A stretch of 64,000 nucleotides of DNA from Corythucha ciliata (Eukaryota; Arthropoda; Insecta; Hemiptera; Tingidae). Where the stretch lies: positions 46,218,751 to 46,282,750 of the forward strand of contig CM075942.1 in NCBI GenBank assembly GCA_038030265.1, written 5' to 3'. The notes below the pieces were generated by a model. The model had not been told where the DNA came from. It made no database searches and saw only the letters and a program-made list of their open reading frames with translations. Position 1 is the stretch's first letter, and every line of letters begins with the position of its first letter. The position numbers and the translations under genes are program-made. This document shows positions 22,126 through 34,089 of the stretch, in pieces.

Positions 22126-24185
22126 CCAACTGACTACTTTTCCCCCATTATGTTACGGACGTTGACCACGAAAAAACACGAAACTTGTTATCATTTAACA
22201 TATGTAGGGAGTACCGGTTTCATTTTCCCACGACACTAGCGCCGCTAGTGATAGCTACAATCGCCAATATACAAACTTATGAAAACGTACGAATTAATAA
22301 GATCCTAATCCTTCAGTCTCAACTCGTTCACCAATTACAGAAAGCCTCGCTGTTGTCGCTTGTTTTTGTTCTTTTCCTCAGGCCTTCCCGGATGAGATTA
22401 AAAACTTAGCGCATATTATTTCACAACAACTGTAACGAACAACAAGACGTATGCTGAGGGGCGTTCTCGACAAACGGCGAGCTCAAGCAGAAAAAGTCTC
22501 TTTTTTTCGTCAATTAATTTCGAATTTAAAAAAAAAATCAATTAAATATAGTAATTAGGGCCGTTCGAGGACACACACTGTGCATTTCTGTACAAGTGTA
22601 TTTTATCTCGTGAAGAACGCGGTGGTTGGAGCGACAATGACCCGTTTGTCCTTGAAGAGCTCTCTCATCAGGTGATCTTGCGATTCGCTCGCTCACTCAA
22701 GTTACCTTCGACAGTGAGTAAAAGAGCGAGTGCAAGAGAGAGAAAATGATATGGGAACTTGACGAAGGTAGAAAAATTTGTGAAGTTCTCTGAATTACCA
22801 ACTTCAGCCTTAAAGGCCTCAGCCGGCGATGCGCTAAAATGTCTTTATTTATAAGCCTTTTACCATTTTCTCCGATATATTTTGTTATTGTTTTTAAGGG
22901 TTTTGTTTTTAAGAGAAGATTGCGGAAGGAGAGAGGGGGTCCAATAATGTGGGGCGCAGGGAGAGAAGACAAAACCTTCGCCGTATGTGGTGCTATTGTA
23001 TTGTTACGTGCTAATGGTTGATGCTTGCTGATACAACGCTCATTATACCAGTCCTCTGAATCCCCTATAGTCTTGATCATCGAACTCATTTTTTTAAAGA
23101 TGTGTTTATTTAAGTAAAATTTAGTAATAGAAAACGTGCGCTGTACACTTGTCTTCGCGCATTATGACGCTCTGATCCATAGAAATGAGTCGGAAAAGCG
23201 ACGGCCGACAGTGTAGGCAGGCAAAGAAAATAAGTCGGGCCTTCCCATCATAAATTCATGATTTCAAAGATGGACTACATTCAGAAAGTCGAGGCTGGAT
23301 CAGGGTTAATGACAAGAGCTAAGAGAGATAGTGTGAGAGAGAATGAGTGGGGGTGTAAGAGAAAGAATAAGAGGCACCTCTAACGATTAAAATACAATAG
23401 TCGATTATTGTTGAAGCTGAGGGGTCTCGGTCGTCTACTTCGTCCTAACATTCAAAAATAAGTTTCAGCCACGTCTTCGCTGAAGAATTTTTAAGTTGAA
23501 GGTAAACGCCCCCCCCTCAACTTACCCTGCTCTTTAAAGGGAAAGTCGTCATCGCAATCTAACAGTGGATGTAAAAAAAACGTTGGTTTCCGTTGTGATC
23601 GGGTGCTCCCCATCGGAAATTGGGGGGCGAAAGGCTTTTAAAAAAGTCTTGAATTCCATCTATCTAAAAGTGAAGGAAATACCGCAGTGTAGTGATTGGT
23701 TAATGTAGGTCAGGAGAACTTTTTTTTTCTTGTACCAACGTTGCATAACACGTTCTGATTGATAACATTCCCCTGACGACTCCTTCACCCACGCCCCTCC
23801 CTTATATCTCATTGCAGTTTTGTTTACGTTTAACGCCGCCGAGGAAACTATCCATTTTTGTGGTGGTGCGCCTTGTATGTAATCCATTATAAATATATAC
23901 GAAGGCGTTGTTTCACTTACGATTAGACATTTTCTAGCGACTCGACCTCCTTCTAACGCGGCTCTAATACGAATAATTCCGCAGTGACTCTTTGTGCGGT
24001 GCGAGAAAAGGCGGAAGAATAGTGGAAGTCGTTGACAAAAACAAATCTATGAGTGAAGCCAGCGATATTGGTAATTTTAATGAGCCAACCCCACAAAATT
24101 TCTTCCTGAATAAGCGAACAGCGTGAAATTCTGTTTTTTCACGCGGCGAAACCAACGACATGTTTTTTTTCCGGGAGCCGACCAT
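22126..24185. other. No recognisable feature
   Basis: A minus-strand open frame of 130 codons (22697-23089) does not resemble a known protein and lies in low-complexity sequence. I see no TIR element or RNA gene. Confidence 0.35.
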
Positions 24186-24189
24186 AATT

Positions 24190-24740
24190 TGCGACCATAA
24201 TTGAGAAAGCTAATTCACAGCTATAAAATTGAAAACAGGCAACGATAAATCGCTCAACAGGCGCAGATAGTATTGAGAAAACGCCAATTTGAGGTTTCTC
24301 GAGATAACAACGTGACTAAAATTGAAAAAAAGCGCTCACTCGCAGCTAAACTTGACAAAAAGCTCTAATTTGCGGCTAAAATGCGCTAATTCCCGGACCA
24401 ATTTGAGAAATTCCACTAATGTGCGGCTAAAATTAAGTAATGAAGTGGTGGTTCTCACGTAAAATTAAGAAATAAATCGCAGCTAAAGTTGATAAAAACG
24501 CTCATTAGCGGCTGAAATGTAAAAATACTAATTCGTAGATCAATTTGAGACAATTCACGGCGAAAATTGAGAAAAGGCGCTAGCCCACACGGCTAAGAAG
24601 TGAGAAAAACGTTAGTTCACACGCCAAAACTGAGGAGCCCCGCTAAAACTTGAATAAAACGCTCATTTGCAGCTACAATTGAGTAAAAGGGCTAATTCAA
24701 GGCTAAAATTAAGAAAAAAACATACCTAATTGAACGCATC
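24190..24740 (+). repeat. Periodic repeat type S2
   Basis: About fifteen diverged units of the CGCGGCTAAAATTGAGAAAA type, plus orientation, period about 30-36 bp. Good examples lie near 24340-24400, 24545-24590 and 24680-24715. Confidence 0.7.
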
Positions 24741-24799
24741 TAAAAATTATGTTCCTTGTTTAGAGATTAAGGGGCCTCATGGAGATTTCCACCCCGGTA

Positions 24800-25095
24800 T
24801 GTGTATAGGTCCGCCAGTGATTCAACGTTGGCAAAGTGGATTTTTGAATACGTCAACCGTGCGAAATTTGCTTCACGTGGAGCAAAATATGCGAAATTGA
24901 CATTTTTTGAGAGAAAAGTCCCTGTGAACCTGAGTTCTGAGAGTACTAACATCCGCGAAATTTGGGCTTTCAAAAAGGCCACACTCACACATATCGTAAT
25001 AGAAACGCGGTCGCTTTGTCAGGGGCGTAGACACAGCGAAATGGATTTTTTATTGAGCCAGACGGACGAAAATGGTTTTGTAGTGCGCATAATAC
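24800..25095 (+). repeat. Periodic repeat, S1/S3-like, decayed
   Basis: GCGAAATTTG, GCGAAATTGA, CGCGAAATTT and GCGAAATGGA recur with roughly 35-60 bp spacing. The array is more decayed than its neighbours. Confidence 0.45.
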
Positions 25096-25099
25096 CACC

Positions 25100-26573
25100 C
25101 AAGAAATAGGTTTGTCTGCAGTGAAACCATAAAGTCCTAATTTATTGCTTAATTAATAAACACTTTTTATTTCCGAGAAGGGATTTCGCCCCCGAAAAGC
25201 CAGACCCGTGAAACCCCCCCAGACAGCAAACTAAAAGCCGGGACTGCGAAAATGTTTGTTTTAGTGTGCAAAATCTGCGAAATTGTTTTTTTAATGGAAG
25301 GCAAGGTGAGGAGGGGGATCCCTGATAAATTGATGAACAGGTACATTGGACCACCGATTGGCAGACTGTGGGTGCTTGACAGACTTTGCCTAATTGATAT
25401 TGTGACCTGTGAGGACAGAATTTCCCGTTCTTTGACCAAAGTGTCATTCTCTAAGGCCAGTGTACAGGCAAATCGTGGGGAGTTTTTGAACCTAAAATCG
25501 GACTTTAGGGGGTAACTTGAAAATTTCCACTCTTTTTCTACGTTAAAATTAAAAATTGGCACTACAAACTTCGCCCCCCCCCCCATCCACTCGTAGACTA
25601 CACCATGGTCCCTGGAAACCAGACGCGACGCATTCATTATCTTAGCTCCCCCCATTCAACGCACCGCCACCTTGAGGAAGTTATATTCAACGTGGGGTTT
25701 ATGTTGGAGTAGTCCGGAGGTGCACGATGTCCTTGACTTGCTATCACCACGACTGTCGTGTTTTTATGTTGTCGGTGTGTTAGGGGGGGGGGGGAGGTGA
25801 CTTAAGCGTCACTCACATCATCCTACGCGCGTTATGAATCCATTGGCATTCGTTGACAAAGCAATATCCATAAGAAATTTCATTATTCTTACAAGAAAAA
25901 AGTTTCTCTAAGGACACTTACAGACGAGAAAAGAAACTTGGCTTTTAAACCATTCCGGGAATGTTTCGTACTGAAAGATAAAGGAAAAAAAAAAAAAAAA
26001 AAAAACCTGGAAAGAGACGTCTTGATTATTTTTGGTCTTCATAAAAATTGAGTGAAATTGCGCAAATTACAACTCTACTGCTTCCAGCAGACGACTTTTC
26101 AATTCAGGTAATGATAATTCCTCGCCTTCCCCCTTCGGGTTCCCTTTCCCCTTAGGATCGAGTTATTTCATAACTCTCAATTTAGGTCCTCATCAACCTG
26201 TCATTTATTTTCCGTCTAAAACCGTCCGTCGTGTTGCTATCCCATTGGCTATTATATCCAATTTTTTTTTTGTACCCGCAGGAGGCCATCTCTAAACTGA
26301 AAGGGAAAACCCTCGAATGGGTTGTCCAACGGTTGTAAAAATATCAATTGAAGATTTATTGTAAATTCTTATGTCTGGGGGAGTTGTACGGCCTTAATGT
26401 CGTGTCATTGGCCTATATGCATCCCTCTCATTCTCTTTGTAATATCCGATTTTACATTTCACGTTGTTCGTGTGTGCTGAATTTATTATTATTCTTTTGT
26501 TCGCGGATAAGGGGAAGTTGAGGGGGGTCGAACTTTACTTACCACCTTCTTGGTTAAGCAATGCACGCCCTTA

Positions 26574-26616
<43 letters not shown>

Positions 26617-27665
26617 CAAAAACCAGACCTTGCCACTTGTGATGAACTGCTGGAGGGGAATTATGGCTATTTTTTTCAAACGCGGCTTTCACTGAAAAAG
26701 TACAAAAACTGAATCACCTTTGACCTCCCCTCCGATCATGTGCAATCGTTGTGGTAGAGTTGTATGGAATCGCCTTTTCTCTCGGGGCTAAGGGTTGTTT
26801 CCGGAAAGAAATGAAAAGTAACTTTTATTGTCAGATGCTCGCTTATTCTTATACTCGTTCTAAGTAAACAACCTCGAATATCATTCGACGCTAGGATTCA
26901 TGATTTTGGGCCCAAAAGCAGGAGCTAGATACTATTGAATAAATGGAAAAAAAACATGAATTTTAGATCCAACTGTCAATTCCACACCAAATCAACCAAG
27001 GATTGGACCTTAATATCTCGGTTTTTATGAAAATGTGTGTGCTCACCTAGGTCGACATGAAACTAATTCTAGCCAAGTTATTTGACATGAGAATGAAAAT
27101 TGACACTGATATGGACATCGTTAAAAGTGTACCAAACTATTGTCGCGTAAAATCATAATATTTCCCAAGCTGCATGTTCAAGGGTGATCGTGCTTCATTT
27201 TGCTCGGCGTTGGATAGTTGAACATATAGTTGGATTTTTTATAAATGAAACAACTTGGTCGGTTCATATGGCTGTAAATTGTGGCCACGGGATGTAACTT
27301 TGGTCAAAACTGTTCGAAAAGGGCTCATTTCAGATGAACCGTAATGCTTTTCAGCTTATTTTCTGTGGACTATCATGAGAAACTGAAGGTGACGTCTTTA
27401 CAACCAAAAAAGGGAAAAACTGCTAAAAATAGCGGTTTTTAACAAAATTTTCCAATATTTCCGAGTCACGGAAGTTGGAAACTTATTAGAAATAACAAGA
27501 CGTTCTTGGGGATAAAGTTGTGCCAAATTTTTTCAGCTGTATATTCTAAAAAGAAGTCCTGGCGCTACGAAGTTCGGGGCCCAACATAATTAGAAAAAAC
27601 CGAAACAAATGCCCTTCCCGGTAGTCTCCAGCAGACCGCTCACATCGGACGTCCGGGGGCTTTTA
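25100..27665. other. Unassigned; poly-T tract of about 40 at 26577-26616
   Basis: The stretch holds a 40-base T run (26577-26616), an A22 run near 25985 and G runs near 25781. About 26930-27610 looks like the non-coding body of an element, but I could not assign it. The frames across the poly-T run are artefacts. Confidence 0.35.
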
Positions 27666-27669
27666 TTAT

Positions 27670-27820
27670 GTTTACCTCCCAACTACCCCAAACAAAGTGG
27701 AAAAATAAAAAATCACTAAACCGACCATGTCGTCTACACTCGTTTTTCATCATTCATTGACTGGACTAACTAAGGCTACGGTTATTATGCATGCAATTTC
27801 TGACCAAAATGTGTTCTCAA
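27670..27820 (+). repeat. Dispersed repeat, partner of 1290-1720
   Basis: Contains the CTACCCCAA block and the TATGCATGC / AATGTGTTCT block in the same order as at 1.3-1.7 kb. Directly followed by type S3-like periodic units (27825-27990). Confidence 0.45.
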
Positions 27821-27824
27821 TACA

Positions 27825-28960
27825 AAGAATTGCGACGAAATTGGCTTTTGAATCAGTATAATCCACAAGATCGGGGTTTGTGAATGCCATAATTTGCAGA
27901 ATTTGTTTTCGAAAGAAATGAAATCCGCAAGATTACTCTTTAAAAAGAGCCAACACGCTGAAAATAGCAAATTTAAAACGGACTAAGCTGGCGTTAAAAA
28001 CAAACAAACAAAACTCAAATTTTGGCTGCACGGTGGATAAAATCAAGAAAATCCGCGAGTTTTGCCAATTCACGGCTAAAACTCAAGAACATTACAAAAT
28101 TGGTCTGTTTGCATCGTGAAATTTGAGAAAAACCACGAGCTGTTCTGCGGCTATAAATTGAGCAAAACCACGAATTCAGCTGTTCCGCGGCTTGGGTCTC
28201 CAAAAATCCCAGTTTGGGCCGCTCAGTGGAAGCGAAATCGAGAAAAACCCTTTGGTTGGTGCATTTTGCATCTCAAATTATGAGTCGGAATCATATGACT
28301 GCACGGGGCGAAATGATTGAGAAAAACTGAGAATTTTGTATTTTGCGGTTAAAATAAAGTTTGGCTGTTCCAACAATTACATTTGAGAAAACTGCGACTT
28401 CGGTTGTTCTGATGTTAAATGTTGGGAGGGACAGTGATTATGACCATTTCGTGGCAAGATAGAGAGAGAGAGAGAGAAAAATCGCGAGTCGTTCGGCAGA
28501 TCCGGCGAGTTTTAATGATTTGCTACTGAAAGAAACTCCTAACAACTTCAATTTTGGCTGTTCCGTGCATAAAAATGAGAAAATCCGTGATTTGCGACTC
28601 ATTGTCAGATAATTTGACAAAATCTGCGCGTTTGCGGCCCTATTGGAGCTGATAAGAAATTGTAAGTTTTTTCTGTTCTGCGAATACAATTTTTTTTTGC
28701 GCTTTGCGCACAAGCGCATTAGCCATTTACTCATTAAATTTATTATTTATTTATTTTTTCTAATTTATTTATTTTTAATTTGATTTTGGTAGAGGTTTGG
28801 AGTACTTATTTTAATTTTAAGAATATTATTTTTAAGTTTGGCAGTCTATTCAGATTAGTAATCTCGTCTCCTTTATACATGTATTGGCTGCTCAGCGGAC
28901 GAAATTGAGAGAAACCGCGAGTTTAGTCATTTTTTGAAAATGACTAAACTCAAAATTCGC
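27825..28960 (+). repeat. Periodic repeats S3-like then S2 variant
   Basis: 27825-27990 has GCGACGAAATTGG / CCGCAAGATT-type units with GAGCCAA. From 28015 on, units read TGTTCCGCGGCTAAAATTGAG followed by AAAACCGCGAGTTT, a longer variant of S2 with an added GTTCCGCGG/CGAGTTT piece. All point in one direction. A (GA)n tract lies at about 28463-28477. Confidence 0.6.
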
Positions 28961-31900
28961 AGTTTGACTCCGGATAAAGGCTGCTCCTTGGATAAAATTG
29001 AGAAAAACTGTGTGTGGTTTTTCTGGCGTGCAATATTTGCGTTTGGTTTTTCCAAGATCAAAACCGATATCGACTTTATATGTTGGGTGGGCTCGGGTTT
29101 CCATGTGGGTACACAGAAAAAGGATGAATTGACACCTCAGCTTCAGAAATGTAGGTAAAATAAAAGACATATACTGACCTTGGAAACCGCATCAAATTTT
29201 AGAATGAATGGACAGCCACAAAACTAGCTTTTGCCCTCTGTTGTGCCATTTTTACACCCCCTATAACCCTCCGTGTCAGGAATGTTTAATTCAACGATTT
29301 CCTGTAGGAATGAATGACATTGTCGCTGGTCAATCGCTGTCACGAGAGACACGCTTTCTTGTTAATTTCAATTATTTTTTTTAAAGTTAAAAAACGATCA
29401 TGCGCTTGGAATCTCAGGTGCAGTTCACTTTTTGTTTCTCTCTTTCTTCTTCGTATCATTCGCGAACCAGAAGGAGAGGCCCGTTACATAAACGTCAGTC
29501 AGTCATGACGCGAAGGCCGTGCACGGTCTCTCACATCAAGGACGACGCTTCATTAGCTACTTTCTCGAAAGAATTGTGATAAATCTTTAGCGGTTGTCTT
29601 TTTTTTTCTCAATATTTCCCTTTCGTTTACTTTTAAAAACGGCAATTGCAGGGGGGGAGGGAGAGTGAAGTCCTTTTGATTCGCGCTTCTAAAGGGGCAA
29701 ATTTTGGAAGCTCAATGAATAACGTTCGTCCGCGGGCTACTCGCCCAGTGGTACTACTGTGGCATTCTGTACAGTACTGGGCAAAGCCCCCCCCCCACAC
29801 AGTACTTGACCACGGGAGGAATTATGAGCTGTCATTTTTCAGCCCTATAGGCTGTTTTTGAAATCGTCCTTCAACCATATGCAAATCATTCGCATGGAAG
29901 AATTTGGCATCCCCTGTGAATACTTTTCCTCTCATTTTGCACAATAGTCGTGACATAACACGTTTCTCGAGGCAATTAATTACCTGTTTCATTCCTTCCA
30001 ACTAAAAATCGAGTGTTTTTTTGCTTGTTAAGAGGGCGATTTCAGACGTTCAAGTCACTCGACAGGTAAAAAAAAAAAGGAGAATGATTGCCTATTTAAA
30101 TTATTCGACCCGATTTATCAATCAGACCGCGTTTGTAATTTAATTAACAATTCTTAAAGAGGTGTGAATTGTTCATTTTCACGGTGGGGAACACTAAACA
30201 CGCGACGAAGAAGGCAAAATTTTGGTCAAAAGCCAAAGGAGAAAGTGTGCAACAACTAAGAGGGAAAGAGGCATGCTTCCATTCATAAGAATTGAAGTAA
30301 AAAAAAAAAGACAACGGTCGAGCCCACTTTTGTCTCTCAACATTTTACAGGGAAACAACAAATGAACAAATTGCAAGGCAGTCGGTGACTTGACTTCCAC
30401 CAGAATCATCCCGAACTTCCTGTCCACCGACTATATATATACATACACATATATATATACCCACCATCACCACTGCGTTAAACTGTAACAAGGTCTCCGC
30501 ATCATGTTTCCGGCCAAGCCTTCATCACTTGATTTCAGAGTTCCCATCTTTTTTTTTCTGGAAAAAAGAGGAGTTGGGGTGTGGAGGGGGGGAGTGGCAG
30601 CATCGAAGTCCGTTCGGTAGAGATTATTCTGAACTAGAAGTTCAAGGTAGACTTTTGACCGTCAATATAAAAAATTTCGTCGAAGGGTTTAGTCGAAAAA
30701 AAAGGTGATAAAAACGAGCTTGATAGATGTTGACCTTAAAAGGAGCGAGTTGGTTAATTAAGTAAATGTAAAACATTATGTTTACAAGGGGAAAAAATGA
30801 AAGGCATTGACGAGGGGTGAGGGGGAAGGTAATGCCTTTGTACGCTCACTAAGGAAACACCAAATTTTAAACGCCCCGAGTGATTTTATCGACTCGAGAT
30901 ACCGATAATTAGGGCTAATTTTAACGCGGCTTTAATTGCAACGTTGTGTGTACGTGTTTTTCTTGGAAACGTCTTTTCAGTGATTGATTGCCCTCATTCG
31001 CGATGATTGGCACAGAGTCGCGAAATATATTTAATTACTTCCGCGCCCTCCCGCGAGAGGCTATTTGGAAACTGTTCCAATTTAAACTTATTTTTAAGGT
31101 TGGGAGGGGGTGGTTGCTGTATCATAAGCATGAGAGCAAAAAAAAGTTTTGGAATTCAGGCAATCGCGCCACATTCGAAGAACTGGTTTTATCGGAAGGT
31201 TCAGGCATGGCCTTCAACTCTTGAGTTTTTTATTTATTTATATATAAAAACTTTTCGAAGCTCTCAAGGGTCGCCGCGAAAAGTATTTTATTGCTAATCC
31301 GCGTACAATCCCGTTCGGTGAGTTGAACGCGAGACGCATTGAATGATTCTCACATAAATACGTCATCGTGTCGCCAAGTTTATTTTTATCTCCACTACTC
31401 CCCCCCCCCACCCCTTCAGCACAGGCTCAGAAGAGTTCAACGCATTTCATTCTCTCGTTATAGCGACATAATATGTATTGCGAATGAATGGAATCGTCTA
31501 AAGAAGGCGTTCCCCAACCTAGTTATAGCCAAATTTGGTGGCGGATAGTTGTTAGGGAGGAAACTCGGTGCAGTTGAGTTAAGCCTTATACAGAGATTAT
31601 TAAGTTGAGTTCAGGTGCATGACCCTCTCGACTATATCGATGACACGGAATCAAACTCCTCTTTGATGAGCCGGGCGTTGTTAACATTTTTTTTATTGGT
31701 TTTACCGTAAATGTCACTGACGACGAATGTATGTGGTGGTGCGAGGGAAGTTCTTATTGGGGTAACCAAATGGGCGTCTTTAGAGGCAATTTGAAGTGCT
31801 TTCCTGTAGGAACAGGTGAAGTCGATTAGCTTTTCCATTCTTGAGCCTTCAGTTATAATGAATAATTTAACGCACAGCAAGAACGTGAGTAATTAATTTT

Positions 31901-32540
31901 CCTTCTGGTTAATCAAACGTTTTTATTATCACTTAGCGGCGGCCGGTATAGAACATGGAAGAATCTCCTAAGAACAATGAATTCAACGCGGAAAGAAGGG
32001 AAAGAACGATAACAAAAAAGTCTGACTGATACAGATGAAATTCAATCTCGGTTTATCATCCTCATTCATTCCATTTCTCCACCAACACCTTCCCGTGGTT
32101 CTGTTCTCCACTAATTAATCATCGTTTCATACACGGAATATGTTATAAAAACGACCTCGACAAAGCACGAATGTAGCTCGTGCCTCGATTTATTACTCAC
32201 ATAAAGAAAATGGGAATTCCACAGTGGCTCATTAGGTCGAAAATATAATCATTTTTCAGCGAGATTTCCAGCGCTTGTCCACGACGCTCTTTTTTACGAG
32301 TCTGCCCTAATTTTCTCCTGTTCCTTATCTATACATAAATGGTATACTGTGGACCTTCGACGGTTATAATTAAAATTGAAATCTGGTACTTTTCTTGTAC
32401 CGACCCAGATCTAGTTTTAGCGACGAATTGAAAACAAAAATAAATTTTAAAAAATCCTTGTAGTTTCAGGGCATGGAATCCTTCATTATTCCAGGGCGGA
32501 TATCTATTTTTTTAAAGACATGAGTAAGTTTTTTGTTCAA
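28961..32540. other. No recognisable gene; TA microsatellite at 30430-30462
   Basis: A (TA)n/(CA) microsatellite is at about 30430-30462. A run of open codons near 31410-31510 faintly recalls the C-terminus of a retrotransposon protein but is too weak to call. The rest shows nothing I can support. Confidence 0.35.
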
Positions 32541-32545
32541 AAATA

Positions 32546-32866
32546 GGGAGTTCTTGCATAACCGTCTGACGGTTAACGTTAACGTTTATGTGACGTCATG
32601 ATGAGCGTAAAATTCAAATTTTGAGTTTAAGCGTTAGTCACAAACGTTTAAATTGATTTAACACACACGTTTAAAGACCAGTATGACGAGGTGTTTTATT
32701 AATTTATTTGAAGCAATTAAGTGCATCTATGCCCTACCATGTGTTCATATTTTAGCGCAACTATTATATTTGCAATAACTCTTTTTCCACCGACACAAAC
32801 GGCTACGCTTATGTGACGTCACATAACCGTTAACGATAACCGTCGGACGGTTATGCAATAACTCCC
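32546..32866. mobile_element. TA-flanked MITE, 321 bp, with CRE-like palindromes in its TIRs
   Basis: The left end GGGAGTTCTTGCATAACCGT and the complement of the right end (GGGAGTTATTGCATAACCGT) match over about 45 bp, flanked by TA on both sides (32544-32545 and 32867-32868). Both arms hold GTTAACG palindromes and TATGTGACGTCA, the 8-bp cAMP-response-element palindrome. There is no transposase. Confidence 0.8.
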
Positions 32867-32869
32867 TAA

Positions 32870-34085
32870 TATGATTGTTCAATCTGATCACAAACACAGA
32901 CGATTTAATGCAGGAAACATCCATTTTTTTTTCAAAATGGCTACTTCGATAAAAAAAAATATTCGTGTAAATGGGGCCTAAACCCTCTAATCGTTTTTGG
33001 CTCCCGAAGCCACGACGCACGACCAGCTAACAAGTATCAACCCAGAAATGCGCCACCTCCTGACGAAGAAAATGCTGTCTGCGGTAGGCACAATATGAGA
33101 ATATAAAATTTTCGCCCCACCAACCCAACCCAAAATGTCGTCATTGCCTTACGAGCTGATAATTAAGGAAGACTAATGAGAAATCGAAAGCTAAGTGAGC
33201 GAGATACTAGCCGTACGCAAAAGTTTGACGCGTACAAGAAGCGTTTTCGTGGCAGCATTCTTCCCGACGACAATATCTCTCTCGCTCTTGCCCCTTTCTT
33301 ACACACACAAATCAATCGCCCCCAACCTTCTCTGATCCACCCTATTCTACGACTATTCACCAGGAGTATATGATGAAGGGGAGAGGGGAGTGAGAGGGAG
33401 TACCTAAACCAGTGCCAATCGAGCATTGTAAAATAGAACAAGACTTTCCCCTTGGGCCATCACACTCGTCTCAGAGAAAGCACTTTTTAGTGTCTTCGAC
33501 CGAGTCGTATCACGTGTAATTACTACAGCTACAAACTAAATTTAGCCATTTAAAGCCTCCCCCTCTCTTTATAGAAAAACTCGATAGTTTTACATAGTCT
33601 GGGGAATAGTGGGAGGGGAAGAGGAGGCTAATTGATGGAATATGACAGCTATGAATTTCTGTAAATTAAGCTCGACTTTCTCAAGGGTCAGGGGGGGGGG
33701 GTTGTCAAATTTTATATTTTGTCAACTTCACCAAAGGAGAACGTTTTTTCGTCAAGAACTTGCCCAAATTGAGCTTCACGGCGTCAATGAGTCTCTCGGG
33801 CAAAAATGCAGGGATCGTTTTCGTTAGGTTTTTGTAAATTTGAGCGTCTTCTGTGGGGAACGCACGAACGCCCTCCCCTGAGTCCTTCCATAATTAGTTG
33901 ACAACACTGAAAATGTTGGCCTGTGTTATGATGATCAAGAAATGAGCTGTTTCGCCTCAAAACACTATAATAAAATTATGTCCTCATTAATGTCAGATAT
34001 TAGCTCCAATGAATGTTATTTTTTGGCTTAAAAAACGGAATTCCACGGAAAATTAAGTTTACAGCTTGCTGTTAAGCCCTCTGAA
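32870..34085. other. No recognisable feature
   Basis: A+T-rich, with a G10 run near 33690. No protein similarity is seen before the retrotransposon that follows. Confidence 0.4.
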
Positions 34086-34089
34086 AATA

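Noticed and set aside
22697..23089. 130-codon minus-strand frame as a host gene
   Set aside because: No domain, biased composition, no splice signals or homology that I recognise.
24190..24740. CRISPR-like regular repeats
   Set aside because: The units are diverged throughout with no conserved repeat/unique spacer alternation, and the setting is eukaryotic.
26464..26712. Short protein with a polyphenylalanine stretch
   Set aside because: The frame is a translation of a 40-base T homopolymer.
31410..31550. C-terminal retrotransposon peptide (ISFSRYSDIICIANEWNRL)
   Set aside because: The similarity is a faint impression over about 30 codons with no flanking RT sequence.
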